47,330 bases of DNA from Clostridium sp. AM58-1XD (GCF_003464085.1 NZ_QSDR01000033.1:1-47330), one strand, 5' to 3'. Numbered from the stretch's first letter, positions 24,762 to 33,592 are shown. Translations and numbers: made by a program. The notes: generated by a model not told the origin, from the sequence alone.

Positions 24762-25826
24762 ATGAAAAAAAGATTATTATGTATGGGATTGGGACTTTTA
24801 CTGGCAGCAGGCATGACAGGCTGTTCTACGGAAGGCAAGGAACCGGCAGCTGAAACGACGGCGGCAAAGACGGAAGCGCCGGCGGCAGGAGGAGAAACGA
24901 CAGAGGAAAAAACAGAAGAAAAAGCAGAGGAAGGCAAAACGACGGACCCGAAATCAGTGAAACTGGCGTATGTCAGTATGAACCTGGCAAATCCCTGGAA
25001 CGCAACGGTTAAAAAGGGATTTGAAGCGGCATGCAAGGATCTGGGATGTGAATTTATCACCATCGATTCCGAATATAAGGTGGATAAGCAGGTGTCTTCA
25101 CTGGAAAGTCTTGTAAATGACAAATACAGCGGATTTGTATTCACTCCGATTGATCCAAATGCCACATGGGATATCGTGGAACAGGCTAAAAAGCAGGGGG
25201 GGGCGACAGCTACGATCGCCCAGCAGCAGGATAACGTCAATCTTATTTACGGCATGAAAGAGTATGATTACGGCCATTCAATCGGAACCCAGGCAGGCGA
25301 GTGGATCAGGGACAACCTGGGCGGCAAGGCGAAGGTTGCGATTATTTCTCAGGACAACGTGGAATCCGTGATTGCAAGAGGAGACGGTGTAGAGGAAGCG
25401 ATTAAGGAAATCTGTCCGGACGTGGAAATCGTAGCGAGACAGGCAGGGGATACGCTGGAAGGCGGCATGAAGATTATCGAATCCGTGCTGGCACAGACGC
25501 CGGACCTCAACGTAGTCGTAGGAACGAATGACTCCGGCGCTATCGGCGGATATCAGGCCATGGTCAATGCAGGAATGACCGGCGACGACAAGGCGGTATT
25601 TTCAGGAGATGCAACGGCAGAAGCGATCGAATACATCGGACAGGAAGACAGCATTTACAGAGGTACGGTAGATTTGGAACCATATGTAGGCGGATATAAC
25701 TGTGCGCAGATTTTATATAAATATGCAACAGAAGGCATCCCGAGCGAACAGCAGATCGAAATGCTCAACTATAAGCCGGTGCCGAAGCAGGATGTTCTGG
25801 ACGGAACATTTAAAGCGGTCGAATAA
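24762..25826 (+). CDS. Sugar-binding lipoprotein of the second ABC importer
   Basis: 354 residues. Lipobox GMTGC with Cys21, then a Glu/Thr/Ala-rich tether (about 25-62), then a Peripla_BP_4 domain (KLAYVSMNLANPWNATVKKG, GFVFTPIDPNATWDIV, VVVGTNDSGAIGG). Close to RbsB-type proteins. A run of eight G (25196-25203) lies within the codons for Gln-Gly-Gly-Ala, a place where slippage would shift the frame. AGGAGGATAAC precedes the start. Substrate is probably a pentose or related sugar, from the enzymes downstream. Confidence 0.9.
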   Translation: MKKRLLCMGLGLLLAAGMTGCSTEGKEPAAETTAAKTEAPAAGGETTEEKTEEKAEEGKTTDPKSVKLAYVSMNLANPWNATVKKGFEAACKDLGCEFITIDSEYKVDKQVSSLESLVNDKYSGFVFTPIDPNATWDIVEQAKKQGGATATIAQQQDNVNLIYGMKEYDYGHSIGTQAGEWIRDNLGGKAKVAIISQDNVESVIARGDGVEEAIKEICPDVEIVARQAGDTLEGGMKIIESVLAQTPDLNVVVGTNDSGAIGGYQAMVNAGMTGDDKAVFSGDATAEAIEYIGQEDSIYRGTVDLEPYVGGYNCAQILYKYATEGIPSEQQIEMLNYKPVPKQDVLDGTFKAVE

Positions 25827-25838
25827 TTTCATTTATTT

Positions 25839-25864
25839 GGGGGCGCTGCAAAGGTGCAGCCCCC
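25839..25864 (+). promoter_or_regulatory. Intra-operon hairpin/attenuator after the binding-protein gene
   Basis: GGGGGCGCTGCA pairs with TGCAGCCCCC around AAGG, followed by TCTTTGTTT. A strong stem with an imperfect T-tract, suggesting partial termination between binding protein and ATPase. Confidence 0.7.
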
Positions 25865-25887
25865 TCTTTGTTTAAGGAGAAGATAAA

Positions 25888-27372
25888 GTGGAAGATATAA
25901 TTTTAAGAGTACAAGGTCTGTCTAAATATTATGCGAAGGTAAAAGCTCTTGATGATATTTCCATGGAAATCAAACGGGGCGAAACCCACGCGCTGTGTGG
26001 AGAAAACGGGGCGGGAAAATCCACCTTTATCAAACTGCTGACCGGCGCCATCCTCCCTTCTTCAGGAACGATTGAATTCGAAGGAACGGTCTATGACAAA
26101 CTCACTCCGTCCCTATCAATGCGACTTGGAATTGCTGTCATCTACCAGGAGTTCAGCCTTGTTCCGTATCTGACGGTGGCAGAGAATATTTTTTACGGCA
26201 GAGAACGTTCCAGGATGGGGATACGGTCCATACAGCAGATGAATGCAGAGGCGGAGAAGCTCTGCAGGGATATGGGCGTCGAAATCAATGTAAAAACGAA
26301 GGTGTGCGGGCTGGGCGTGGCTTACCAGCAGATCGTAGAGATACTGAAAGCAGTTTCTAAGAATGCAAAATTTATCATTATGGATGAGCCGACGGCTCCG
26401 CTGACGCTGAAGGAAACTGAAATTTTCTTTCAGATCATCAAAAAATTGAAAGAAAAAAAAGTCACGATTATTTTCATTTCCCACAGGCTGGAAGAGGTAT
26501 TTGAATTATGTGACCGTGTGACGGTATTTTGTGACGGCCGGTTTATCACGACGAAGAGGACAGAGGAAGTCACGAAAAAAGCGTTGATTTCCTACATGGT
26601 AGGCAGAGAACTGACCGATGATTATCCCACCTCTTCCGGTAAATTCGGGGACGTAGTCTTTGAAGCGCGCTGCGTGTCAAATAAACGGATTCATGATATT
26701 TCTTTTAAGGTGAGAAAGGGGGAAGTGCTGGGCATCGGCGGACTCGTGGGAGCGGGACGGACGGAGACGGCCAGAGCCGTTTTTGGTGCAGACCCGATAA
26801 CGTCGGGAGAATTTCTGTTTCAGGGAAAGAAATACGTGCCGAAATCACCGAAAGAGGCCCTGGGACTGGGGATCGGGCTGATTCCTGAAGACAGAAAAAA
26901 ACAGGGGCTGATTCTGGAAGCTTCGGTGAAAGACAATTCGGTGATCAGCATACTGGGGAAGTGTTCCAGAATGGGAATTATTGATAGAAAGAATGAGAGC
27001 GGCATCGTTAAAAAATACGTGGATGAACTAAGAATAAAAACGCCGGGAATCAACCAGCTTGTCAAGAATCTTTCCGGTGGCAACCAGCAGAAGGTAGTGC
27101 TGGCCAAAATGCTGGCAACCAACTGTGAAATTCTCATCTTCGACGAGCCGACGAGGGGCATTGACGTCGGCGCAAAGCAGGAGATTTACCATTTGATCAG
27201 AGAATTGACGCTGCAGGGAAAGTCGGTGATTATGATCAGCTCCGAAATGCCTGAACTGATCGGAATGTCGGACAGGATACTCGTAATGGCGGACGGCAGG
27301 ATGAAAGGCGAGATCGGCAGGGAAGAGTTTTCACAGGAACGTATTTTAGAAATGGGATCGGAAATTGATTAA
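25888..27372 (+). CDS. Sugar ABC transporter ATPase, two NBDs (RbsA type)
   Basis: 494 residues. NBD1 has Walker [10 protein letters not shown] (38-46), and IIMDEPTAPL as Walker B. NBD2 has GLVGAGRTETARAV, signature [15 protein letters not shown] and [14 protein letters not shown] start behind AAGGAGAAGATAAA. The first NBD has VAYQQIVEI in place of a full LSGGQ, normal for this family. It is followed by the permease gene and energises the second sugar importer in the window. Confidence 0.94.
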   Translation: MEDIILRVQGLSKYYAKVKALDDISMEIKRGETHALCGENGAGKSTFIKLLTGAILPSSGTIEFEGTVYDKLTPSLSMRLGIAVIYQEFSLVPYLTVAENIFYGRERSRMGIRSIQQMNAEAEKLCRDMGVEINVKTKVCGLGVAYQQIVEILKAVSKNAKFIIMDEPTAPLTLKETEIFFQIIKKLKEKKVTIIFISHRLEEVFELCDRVTVFCDGRFITTKRTEEVTKKALISYMVGRELTDDYPTSSGKFGDVVFEARCVSNKRIHDISFKVRKGEVLGIGGLVGAGRTETARAVFGADPITSGEFLFQGKKYVPKSPKEALGLGIGLIPEDRKKQGLILEASVKDNSVISILGKCSRMGIIDRKNESGIVKKYVDELRIKTPGINQLVKNLSGGNQQKVVLAKMLATNCEILIFDEPTRGIDVGAKQEIYHLIRELTLQGKSVIMISSEMPELIGMSDRILVMADGRMKGEIGREEFSQERILEMGSEID

Positions 27373-27390
27373 TCGTGGAGGAAACTGCTA

Positions 27391-28359
27391 ATGAAAAGGA
27401 ACAGACAAATAATCAACATTCTTCTGGAATATGGCATAGCGGTGGTGCTGCTGCTTCTGCTCATTATTTTCTCAGCCGCATCATCGAACTTTTTGTCGGT
27501 CAATACGGTAATGACGATCCTGAAACAGGTTTCGATTACTGGAATTATATCGGTTGGAATGACATTTGTTATACTGACCGGCGGTATCGATCTTTCAGTG
27601 GGATCGATCGCAGGGGTTTCTAGCGTAACGGCGGCTCTCTTTATGATGAATGGATTCAACATTCCCGTAACATGTGTTTTAACTTCTTTGATCGCGCTCA
27701 TTTACGGGGCGTTAAACGGGCTTTGCGTGACAAAACTGAATATGCCTCCGCTGATTGCAACGCTTGGAACCCAGACGGCTCTGAGAGGCATGGCGTATAT
27801 CATTACCGGCGGCCTGCCTGTATTCGGCTTCAGCGCCGTATTCGGCAATTTTGCAAAGACGTCCATAGCCAGGATTCCGTTGATGGTAATTCTGATGATT
27901 GCCATATTTTTTATCGGTAAATTCGTGCTCGACCGGTGTAATTTCGGCAGATATATCTACGGCATAGGCGGCAACGAGGAAGCGTCTTTCCTCTCCGGAA
28001 TCAATGTCATGAAAATCAAACTGTCCGCCTACGCCATAAGCGGCCTGCTGGCAGGGATCGCCGGACTGGTGCTGCTATCCAGGACAAACAGCGGCCAGCC
28101 TTCCGCAGGGGTTGGATATGAAATGGATGCGATTACGGCCGTTGTCCTCGGCGGAGTGAGCCTCAGCGGAGGACAGGGACGGATTTCCCAGGTTATGATC
28201 GGAGTTCTGATTATGGGAGTGCTGTCCACTGGTATGATTATGCTGGGAATCAATGACTACGTACAGCAGTTGATCAGAGGCCTTGTATTGATCGCAGCCG
28301 TTACGTTTTCAGAATTCTCAACCAGAATGCGGAATGTGACTTCGACAGAGGGAAAATAA
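27391..28359 (+). CDS. Sugar ABC transporter permease (RbsC type)
   Basis: 322 residues, about ten membrane segments. Family signature GGIDLSVGSIAGV after the second helix and GGNEEASFLSGIN in the cytoplasmic coupling loop. It starts 18 bp after the ATPase stop behind GGAGGAAACTGCTA. It is followed without a gap by the ribulokinase-like gene (1 bp between stop and ATG), so transport and first catabolic step are coupled. Confidence 0.93.
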   Translation: MKRNRQIINILLEYGIAVVLLLLLIIFSAASSNFLSVNTVMTILKQVSITGIISVGMTFVILTGGIDLSVGSIAGVSSVTAALFMMNGFNIPVTCVLTSLIALIYGALNGLCVTKLNMPPLIATLGTQTALRGMAYIITGGLPVFGFSAVFGNFAKTSIARIPLMVILMIAIFFIGKFVLDRCNFGRYIYGIGGNEEASFLSGINVMKIKLSAYAISGLLAGIAGLVLLSRTNSGQPSAGVGYEMDAITAVVLGGVSLSGGQGRISQVMIGVLIMGVLSTGMIMLGINDYVQQLIRGLVLIAAVTFSEFSTRMRNVTSTEGK

Positions 28360-28360
28360 T

Positions 28361-30061
28361 ATGGGAAAATATACAATTGGAATCGATTTTGGAACGCTTT
28401 CAGGAAGATGTGTGCTGGTTGATTCGGAAAACGGAAAAACAGCTGCGGAATCCGTGTGTGAATACAGACATGGAGTCATGGATGAGGCGCTGCCGTCCGG
28501 CAGGCGTCTGCCTCTGGGGGGCTGGGCGCTCCAGCATCCGGACGACTACGTGGAAGTTTTAAAAACTACAATCCGCGAAGTCGTTGAACAGGCTGGAATC
28601 AAAGTGGAAGAAATATATGCGGCAGGTATAGATTTTACGGCATGCACCATGCTTCCTGTGCTGAAAGACGGAACGCCTCTTTGCAGAACTGAAAAATATT
28701 CTGATGAACCAAATGCATACGTGAAGCTCTGGAAACACCATTCGGCGCAGAAATATGCGGACAGGCTGAATGAGCTTGCCATGGAGAGGAAGGAGCCGTT
28801 TCTAAAGAGGTACGGCGGAAAAATATCCAGCGAATGGATGATACCAAAGATTATGCAGACACTGGATGAAGCTCCGGAGCTTTACAGAGATACGTATTCA
28901 TTTATGGAGGCTGCCGACTGGATTGTCATGCAGCTGACAGGAAATATGACGAGAAATACGTCTTCTTTGGGATTTAAGGCAATATGGAATCCAAAGGACG
29001 GATACCCGCCGGCAGAATTTTTCAAAGAGCTGATGCCGGGTCTTGAGCATGTGGCCACAGAAAAGCTGCAGGGGCGGATCATCAGAATCGGCTCACGCGC
29101 AGGCAGCATAACAAAGGAGGCGGCTCAGCTGACAGGGCTAAAGGAAGGAACTGCCGTCGCTGCGGCCCATCTGGATGCGGCTGGGGCAAGTGTCGGCGCC
29201 GGGGTCATCACGCCGGGCAGAATGCTGATTATGATGGGCACATCCAGCTGTCACGAACTGTTGGCGGATGAGGAAGTGTACGTACCGGGAGTGTGCGGCT
29301 ATAATAACGACTGCGTCATCCCGGGATATATCGGATACGAAGCGGGACAGAGCTGTGTCGGCGACCATTTTGAATGGCTGATTAAGAATTGTGTGCCGCA
29401 AAGATACTTTGAGGAAGCGGAAAAGAAAAAAATCAGTATGAATGCATACCTGAGTGAAAAGGCTGCAAAGAAGCTTCCTGGTGAAACGGGACTGATCGCT
29501 CTGGACTGGTGGAACGGCAACCGGTCGGTTCTGGTAAACGGGGATTTGACCGGGATGATCGCAGGTATGACGCTCCAGACCAGGCCGGAGGATATTTACA
29601 GGGCCCTGGTGGAGGCGACGGCCTTCGGCACGAGAAAAATTATAGAAAATTATATTAGCCATGGAATAGGAATTGAAGAAGTGATTATTGCCGGCGGAAT
29701 CGCTCAGAAGAATCCGTTTATTATGCAGATCTACGCCGATGTGCTGGGTAAAACAGTCAGAATTGCGGGATCGAAACAGAATGCGGCTTTGTCCTCTGCT
29801 ATTTGGGCCGCATATGCTGCAAAGTCGGAAAATGGAGGTTACGACAGGCTGGAGGAAGCGGTGGAGCACATGGCAGATATTATGGAACGGCAGTACCGGC
29901 CGGATCAGCAGGCGAAAGAAGTTTACGATATGTTGTATGAAGAATACGAAAAACTGCACGACTATTTTGGACAGGGACTGAATCCTGTTATGAAAAAACT
30001 GAAATATCTGGCAGTGGAACAGAATAAAAGAAACGGCGAGGTGGAAAGGAATGAGCATTGA
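28361..30061 (+). CDS. araB: Ribulokinase (AraB-type FGGY kinase)
   Basis: 566 residues, the long form typical of AraB. N-terminal ATP motif GIDFGTLSGRCVLVD, substrate segment WALQHPDDYVE and AGIDFTACTMLPVL, catalytic Asp in HLDAAGASVGAG, and C-terminal GGIAQKNPFIMQIYADVLGK. AraB phosphorylates L-ribulose, and some members also D-ribulose and ribitol-type substrates. It overlaps araD by 11 bp. No araA isomerase is in this operon, so the incoming sugar may already be a ketose or the isomerase is elsewhere. Confidence 0.93.
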   Translation: MGKYTIGIDFGTLSGRCVLVDSENGKTAAESVCEYRHGVMDEALPSGRRLPLGGWALQHPDDYVEVLKTTIREVVEQAGIKVEEIYAAGIDFTACTMLPVLKDGTPLCRTEKYSDEPNAYVKLWKHHSAQKYADRLNELAMERKEPFLKRYGGKISSEWMIPKIMQTLDEAPELYRDTYSFMEAADWIVMQLTGNMTRNTSSLGFKAIWNPKDGYPPAEFFKELMPGLEHVATEKLQGRIIRIGSRAGSITKEAAQLTGLKEGTAVAAAHLDAAGASVGAGVITPGRMLIMMGTSSCHELLADEEVYVPGVCGYNNDCVIPGYIGYEAGQSCVGDHFEWLIKNCVPQRYFEEAEKKKISMNAYLSEKAAKKLPGETGLIALDWWNGNRSVLVNGDLTGMIAGMTLQTRPEDIYRALVEATAFGTRKIIENYISHGIGIEEVIIAGGIAQKNPFIMQIYADVLGKTVRIAGSKQNAALSSAIWAAYAAKSENGGYDRLEEAVEHMADIMERQYRPDQQAKEVYDMLYEEYEKLHDYFGQGLNPVMKKLKYLAVEQNKRNGEVERNEH

Positions 30062-30758
30062 AGCGTTAAAAAAGGAAGTATTGGTGGCAAATCTGGACCT
30101 GGTAACAAGGAATCTTGTTATTTCGACATGGGGAAATGTCTCAGGATACGATGAGGAAACAGGATTAATCGTAATTAAGGCCAGCGGTGTGCCATACAGC
30201 GAGATGAAGCTGGAGCACATGGTTACGGTCGATCTGGAAGGAAATGTCATAGACAGCAAATATACGCCTTCCATTGATACGCCAACTCATATTGAGTTGT
30301 ATAAGGCATGGAAGGACAAGGGTATAAGGGGCATGGTTCATACCCACTCTGTTTATGCCACCATGTGGGCCCAGCTGGGTATGGATATTCCGGTTTACGG
30401 AACGACCCATTGCGACTATTTTAACGGCGATATTCCGTGTACAAGGCTGATGAAACAGGAGGAGATAAACGGGGACTATGAAAAGAACACAGGGACGGTG
30501 ATCCTGGAACGGATGGAAGAGATCGATCCCGTCCGCATGAATGCCGTTTTGGTGCACAGCCACGGGCCGTTTGTGTGGGGAACGTCCCCCGCCGCCGCAG
30601 TGCTGAATAGCCAGGTCCTGGATTATGTAGCTAAAATGGCGTATATGAATTACATGATGACGGACGGAAAATGCGCCAGGGTACAGAAAGAAATACTGGA
30701 TAGGCATCAGAGCCGTAAATTCGGTCCGAATTCATATTACGGCCAGAAAAATATATGA
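30051..30758 (+). CDS. araD: L-ribulose-5-phosphate 4-epimerase family
   Basis: 235 residues. Zinc-dependent class II aldolase/epimerase fold: NLVISTWGNVSGYD, SGVPYSEM, and metal ligands in VHTHSVYATMWAQ and VLVHSHGPFVWG. AraD converts L-ribulose-5-phosphate to D-xylulose-5-phosphate. Start overlaps the kinase end by 11 bp behind GGTGGAAAGG, typical of translational coupling. The presence of AraB and AraD together supports an L-arabinose/L-ribulose-type route. Confidence 0.94.
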   Translation: MSIEALKKEVLVANLDLVTRNLVISTWGNVSGYDEETGLIVIKASGVPYSEMKLEHMVTVDLEGNVIDSKYTPSIDTPTHIELYKAWKDKGIRGMVHTHSVYATMWAQLGMDIPVYGTTHCDYFNGDIPCTRLMKQEEINGDYEKNTGTVILERMEEIDPVRMNAVLVHSHGPFVWGTSPAAAVLNSQVLDYVAKMAYMNYMMTDGKCARVQKEILDRHQSRKFGPNSYYGQKNI

Positions 30759-30768
30759 GGAAAATCAG

Positions 30769-31362
30769 ATGAAAGAGACGATATGCAGTGTTTTAACAAA
30801 GGAAGCGGAAGAAATCCTCCGCTTGACGGAGACACTGGACTACAATCAAGTCGCATATGTGGCTGAAACAATTAAAAACTGCAGCGGGAAAGTCATTTTC
30901 AGCGCATGCGGAACCTCCGCGCAGGCCGCCAGAAAGTCTGCGCATACTCTGTGCTGCATCGGATGTCCGGCGCTCTTTATCCCCCCCTCAGATGCGCTTC
31001 ACGGAGGACTGGGATTAATAAGGGAAAACGACGTGCTGATTCTGATATCGAAAGGAGGCTGTACGAGGGAAATCAATCAGATGATAGAACCGGCGCGGAA
31101 AACAGGAGCAAGTGTAATTATGGTTACAGAAAACGAAGAGAGCAAATGGACAAAAGGCTGTGACGGGATTCTGACAATCAGGGTCCGAAGAGAACCGGAT
31201 CCATTTAACATGCTGGCAACTGCCTCGACGCTGGCTGTAATTGCCGTTTTTGATGCCATAAGCATATGGCTGATGAAGGAAAAGGGATATACGAAAGATC
31301 ACTTTGCCAGAATCCATCCGGAGGGCGAGGTAGGAAAAAGGCTGGCTGAGGAGGAAAGGTAG
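30769..31362 (+). CDS. SIS-domain sugar-phosphate isomerase, KdsD/GutQ-like
   Basis: 197 residues: a single SIS domain with FSACGTSAQAARKSAHTL, LILISKGGCTREI and the C-terminal HPEGEVGKRL, which recalls the HPGGxLGRRL motif of D-arabinose-5-phosphate isomerases. It lacks the tandem CBS domains of full KdsD, as in many catabolic versions. Probable reaction: an aldose-5-phosphate to a ketose-5-phosphate. Its stop overlaps the GTG of the next gene. Substrate identity is inferred. Confidence 0.8.
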   Translation: MKETICSVLTKEAEEILRLTETLDYNQVAYVAETIKNCSGKVIFSACGTSAQAARKSAHTLCCIGCPALFIPPSDALHGGLGLIRENDVLILISKGGCTREINQMIEPARKTGASVIMVTENEESKWTKGCDGILTIRVRREPDPFNMLATASTLAVIAVFDAISIWLMKEKGYTKDHFARIHPEGEVGKRLAEEER

Positions 31363-32015
31363 TGGCTGAAATTTATGCTTCGGTATTTTCGGCAGATATC
31401 TTAAATATGGGATCTGACATAGACAGAATCAGAACGGCCGGTGCCGACGGCCTTCATATTGATGTTATGGACGGACAATTTGTTCCTCTGTTTGGATTTA
31501 ACGACATGTGGATACGGCAGATTCAGGAGTACAGTGATATGCCTCTGGATTTACATATCATGTCCAATATGTCAGAGGAAGTGATGGAAAATCTGGATAT
31601 GGGTCATGTGAAAACGGCCGCGGTACACCTGGAAAGCAAAGATGAACCGGCTCTGAAGCGGGAATTGAGCTTTATCAGACAGAAGGGGCTGCGTTGTGGA
31701 ATCGCGGTGTCTCCCCGCACGGATGTAAAGCAGCTCATACCGTACCTGGACGAGATTGAAGAAATACTTGTTATGAGCTGCCAGCCTGGAATTTTGGGCG
31801 CAGAATTCTCAGATGCAACGTATGGCAGGATAATAGAGATTAAAAAGCTCTTAGGGGCCAGGCAGAATATTATCATAAGCGTTGATGGGGGACTAGATAT
31901 GGAGAAAGCTCAGAAATGTATTGAATGCGGCGCTGACAGGGCGATTATCGGCAGATATTTATTTCAACATGCAGACCCTCAGACAGTCATCGAACAGATA
32001 CATGAACCAGGGTGA
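31362..32015 (+). CDS. Ribulose-phosphate 3-epimerase-family protein
   Basis: 217 residues, TIM barrel. Metal ligands of Rpe are visible: ASVFSADILNMG at the start, LHIDVMDGQFVP, DLHIMSNM and SVDGGLDMEKA. Family members epimerise ribulose-5-phosphate/xylulose-5-phosphate, or allulose-6-phosphate (AlsE). GTG start shares a base with the preceding TAG and has GAGGAGGAAAGG in front. Residues differ enough from housekeeping Rpe that an AlsE-like hexulose phosphate role, matching the hexuloisomerase that follows, is possible. Confidence 0.85.
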   Translation: MAEIYASVFSADILNMGSDIDRIRTAGADGLHIDVMDGQFVPLFGFNDMWIRQIQEYSDMPLDLHIMSNMSEEVMENLDMGHVKTAAVHLESKDEPALKRELSFIRQKGLRCGIAVSPRTDVKQLIPYLDEIEEILVMSCQPGILGAEFSDATYGRIIEIKKLLGARQNIIISVDGGLDMEKAQKCIECGADRAIIGRYLFQHADPQTVIEQIHEPG

Positions 32016-32027
32016 GGAGGAAATCCT

Positions 32028-32579
32028 ATGTTGAAAGAAGATTTAGGGCTGATTGTAAAAGAGATAGAAGAGGCCTTAAACGAGTATGACGGGCAGAATG
32101 ATACGGAGATTATTAAGAGCATACTGAGTTCGGGAAAAATCTTTGTAACGGGAGCCGGCCGCAGCGGCTATATCATGCGCTGCTTTGCCATGCGGCTGAT
32201 TCATTTAGGCTTTTCCGCCTACGTCATCGGGGATACGGAGATGATTGCGGCAAAAGAGGGGGATCTGCTCATGATCGGTAGCGGTTCCGGCGAGACGAAA
32301 ACGTTGCAGGTATACATGGACCAAGCCAGGAAGCTGGGGATGAAGACCATTTTATTTACATGCAATGAGGATTCTACAATTGCCAGAAGTGCAAAGTTTG
32401 TCTGCACGATTAATGCACAGGCAAAGTTCCAGAATAAAAAACTGGTATCGGTTCAGCCCATGGGAAGCCTGTTCGAGCAGCTGCTCCTCATCGTTACGGA
32501 CGGAATCATCCTGAAACTGGCTAAACAGATGAAGATCGATTTTGAACAGCTGAAAAACAGGCATTCAAATCTGGAATAA
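32028..32579 (+). CDS. hxlB: 6-phospho-3-hexuloisomerase-like SIS protein
   Basis: 183 residues: SIS domain with IFVTGAGRSGYIMRCFAMRL, the characteristic opening of HxlB/PHI, then LMIGSGSGETKTL and VQPMGSLFEQ near the end. PHI interconverts D-arabino-3-hexulose-6-phosphate and fructose-6-phosphate. Here it follows an Rpe/AlsE-like protein rather than a classical hexulose-6-phosphate synthase, so this is probably sugar catabolism and not formaldehyde fixation. AGGAGGAAATCCT precedes the start. Last gene of the operon. Confidence 0.85.
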   Translation: MLKEDLGLIVKEIEEALNEYDGQNDTEIIKSILSSGKIFVTGAGRSGYIMRCFAMRLIHLGFSAYVIGDTEMIAAKEGDLLMIGSGSGETKTLQVYMDQARKLGMKTILFTCNEDSTIARSAKFVCTINAQAKFQNKKLVSVQPMGSLFEQLLLIVTDGIILKLAKQMKIDFEQLKNRHSNLE

Positions 32580-32644
32580 AAATATGATTATGTAAAAAAA
32601 CCTTGAATTAAAAAATGTATGCAGAATAAACTACGGGACATGGA

Positions 32645-32679
32645 GAATGAGGGTGTTGCAACATCCTCATTCTTTTTTT
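32645..32679 (+). terminator. Rho-independent terminator of the pentose operon
   Basis: GAATGAGGGTGTTG and CAACATCCTCATTC form a near-perfect hairpin followed by seven Ts. The arms are the bare ends of repeat family B. Confidence 0.93.
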
Positions 32680-32741
32680 GCTATAGAAGCAGCAGGAATT
32701 ATGAAGAAATTCTGAATGGCTAAATTTTTTTCGAATATCAG

Positions 32742-32793
32742 TTGACAAATACCATTAATGTGATAATATAAACATATGAATAGATGTTCATAT
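32742..32793 (+). promoter_or_regulatory. Metal-regulated promoter and ArsR/SmtB operator
   Basis: Perfect -35 TTGACA (32742-32747) and a -10 TAATAT (32764-32769, spacer 16). The palindrome ATATGAA-N6-TTCATAT (32774-32793) contains the ATATGAAYA / TGTTCATAT halves known for SmtB/CadC/ZiaR operators. It lies over the expected transcription start, so metal-free repressor should block initiation. Confidence 0.85.
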
Positions 32794-32817
32794 GATAAAA
32801 TATAAGGAGGAATTCAG

Positions 32818-33189
32818 ATGGCATATAAAAAGGATACGGATATTATTGAACAGTGTGATTTAATTTCCGTCCATCAGGATATTGTGGATCAGGTAAACCG
32901 TGTGATGCCGGATGAGGAAAAACTGCAGGATCTGGCTGATTTTTTTCGAATATTCGCAGATTCTACCAGAATCAGAATTCTTTATCTGCTCAGTCAGTCG
33001 GAGATGTGCGTATGTGACATTGCCAGCCTCTTGAATATGGGGCAGTCGGCGATTTCACATCAGCTGCGGGTACTGAAGCAGATGAGACTTGTCAAATACA
33101 GAAGAGAGGGAAAAACTGTATTTTACTCCCTGTCTGACGGCCATATACAGACAATTCTGGCCCAGGGCCTGGAACACGTAGAAGAATGA
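32818..33189 (+). CDS. ArsR/SmtB-family metal-sensing repressor
   Basis: 123 residues. Winged helix with recognition region SLLNMGQSAISHQLRVLK. Two potential metal sites are visible: the CVCD pair (Cys64, Cys66) before the HTH as in CadC/ArsR, and Asp107, His109, His120, Glu123 near the C-terminus, matching the alpha5 zinc site of SmtB/CzrA. It precedes an HMA protein and a P1B ATPase and has its operator just upstream, so it is the autoregulated sensor for Zn/Cd/Pb efflux. Confidence 0.93.
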   Translation: MAYKKDTDIIEQCDLISVHQDIVDQVNRVMPDEEKLQDLADFFRIFADSTRIRILYLLSQSEMCVCDIASLLNMGQSAISHQLRVLKQMRLVKYRREGKTVFYSLSDGHIQTILAQGLEHVEE

Positions 33190-33319
33190 AAAAAACCTGA
33201 GCGCATGGAAAGCGCGAAGGTTTTTGCTACGGCTTGACCATAAGGTCAAGGCGGTTCCCACTATTTTAAGGAGCGAGGGAGCGAGCGGAGTAAAATATGA
33301 GCGCATGGAAAGCGCGAAG
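33190..33319 (+). promoter_or_regulatory. Hairpin cluster with a 22-bp repeat between regulator and efflux genes
   Basis: TGAGCGCATGGAAAGCGCGAAG occurs at 33198-33219 and 33298-33319. The first copy is the top of a terminator-like stem (AAAAACCT / AGGTTTTT, 33191-33225). Then CTTGACC-ATAA-GGTCAAG and TATTTTA ... TAAAATA (33272-33297) form two more hairpins. The cluster may limit read-through into the efflux genes. Confidence 0.7.
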
Positions 33320-33353
33320 CGAATGAATGTATAATAGAAAGGGGAAAATTAAG

Positions 33354-33578
33354 ATGAAGAAAATTGTAAAATTAGACGGATTATGCTGCGGCAACTGCGC
33401 AGCTAAAATCGAGGAAGGGATTAAGAAAATCGATGGCGTTACAAGCGCTTCTTTAAGCTTTATGACCCAGAGGCTTGTAATGGAAATTGTGGATGGAGAA
33501 GAGGAACGCGTTCTGGAAGAGGCGCGCAGAATCAAAGAAAAAATCGAACCAGAAGCGGAATTTCGAATTATCCGCTGA
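33354..33578 (+). CDS. Small HMA-domain metallochaperone
   Basis: 74 residues, a stand-alone heavy-metal-associated domain with ferredoxin-like fold. The metal loop is GLCCGNCAAKIE (Cys11, Cys12, Cys15), and the extra Cys is common in Zn/Cd/Pb HMA domains. Start chosen at 33354 behind AGAAAGGGG. It lies 14 bp before the P-type ATPase gene, whose product lacks an N-terminal HMA, so this protein likely supplies that function in trans. Confidence 0.9.
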   Translation: MKKIVKLDGLCCGNCAAKIEEGIKKIDGVTSASLSFMTQRLVMEIVDGEEERVLEEARRIKEKIEPEAEFRIIR

Positions 33579-33592
33579 GGAAGGGAGCAAAT

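Noticed and set aside
29138..30274. Long open frame of 378 codons on the minus strand opposite araB
   Set aside because: Antisense shadow of a clear AraB/AraD coding region, with no ribosome site or recognisable protein features.
32028..32579. Formaldehyde-fixing RuMP module (Hps-Phi)
   Set aside because: The upstream barrel protein has Rpe/AlsE motifs rather than those of hexulose-6-phosphate synthase, and the operon context is sugar catabolism.
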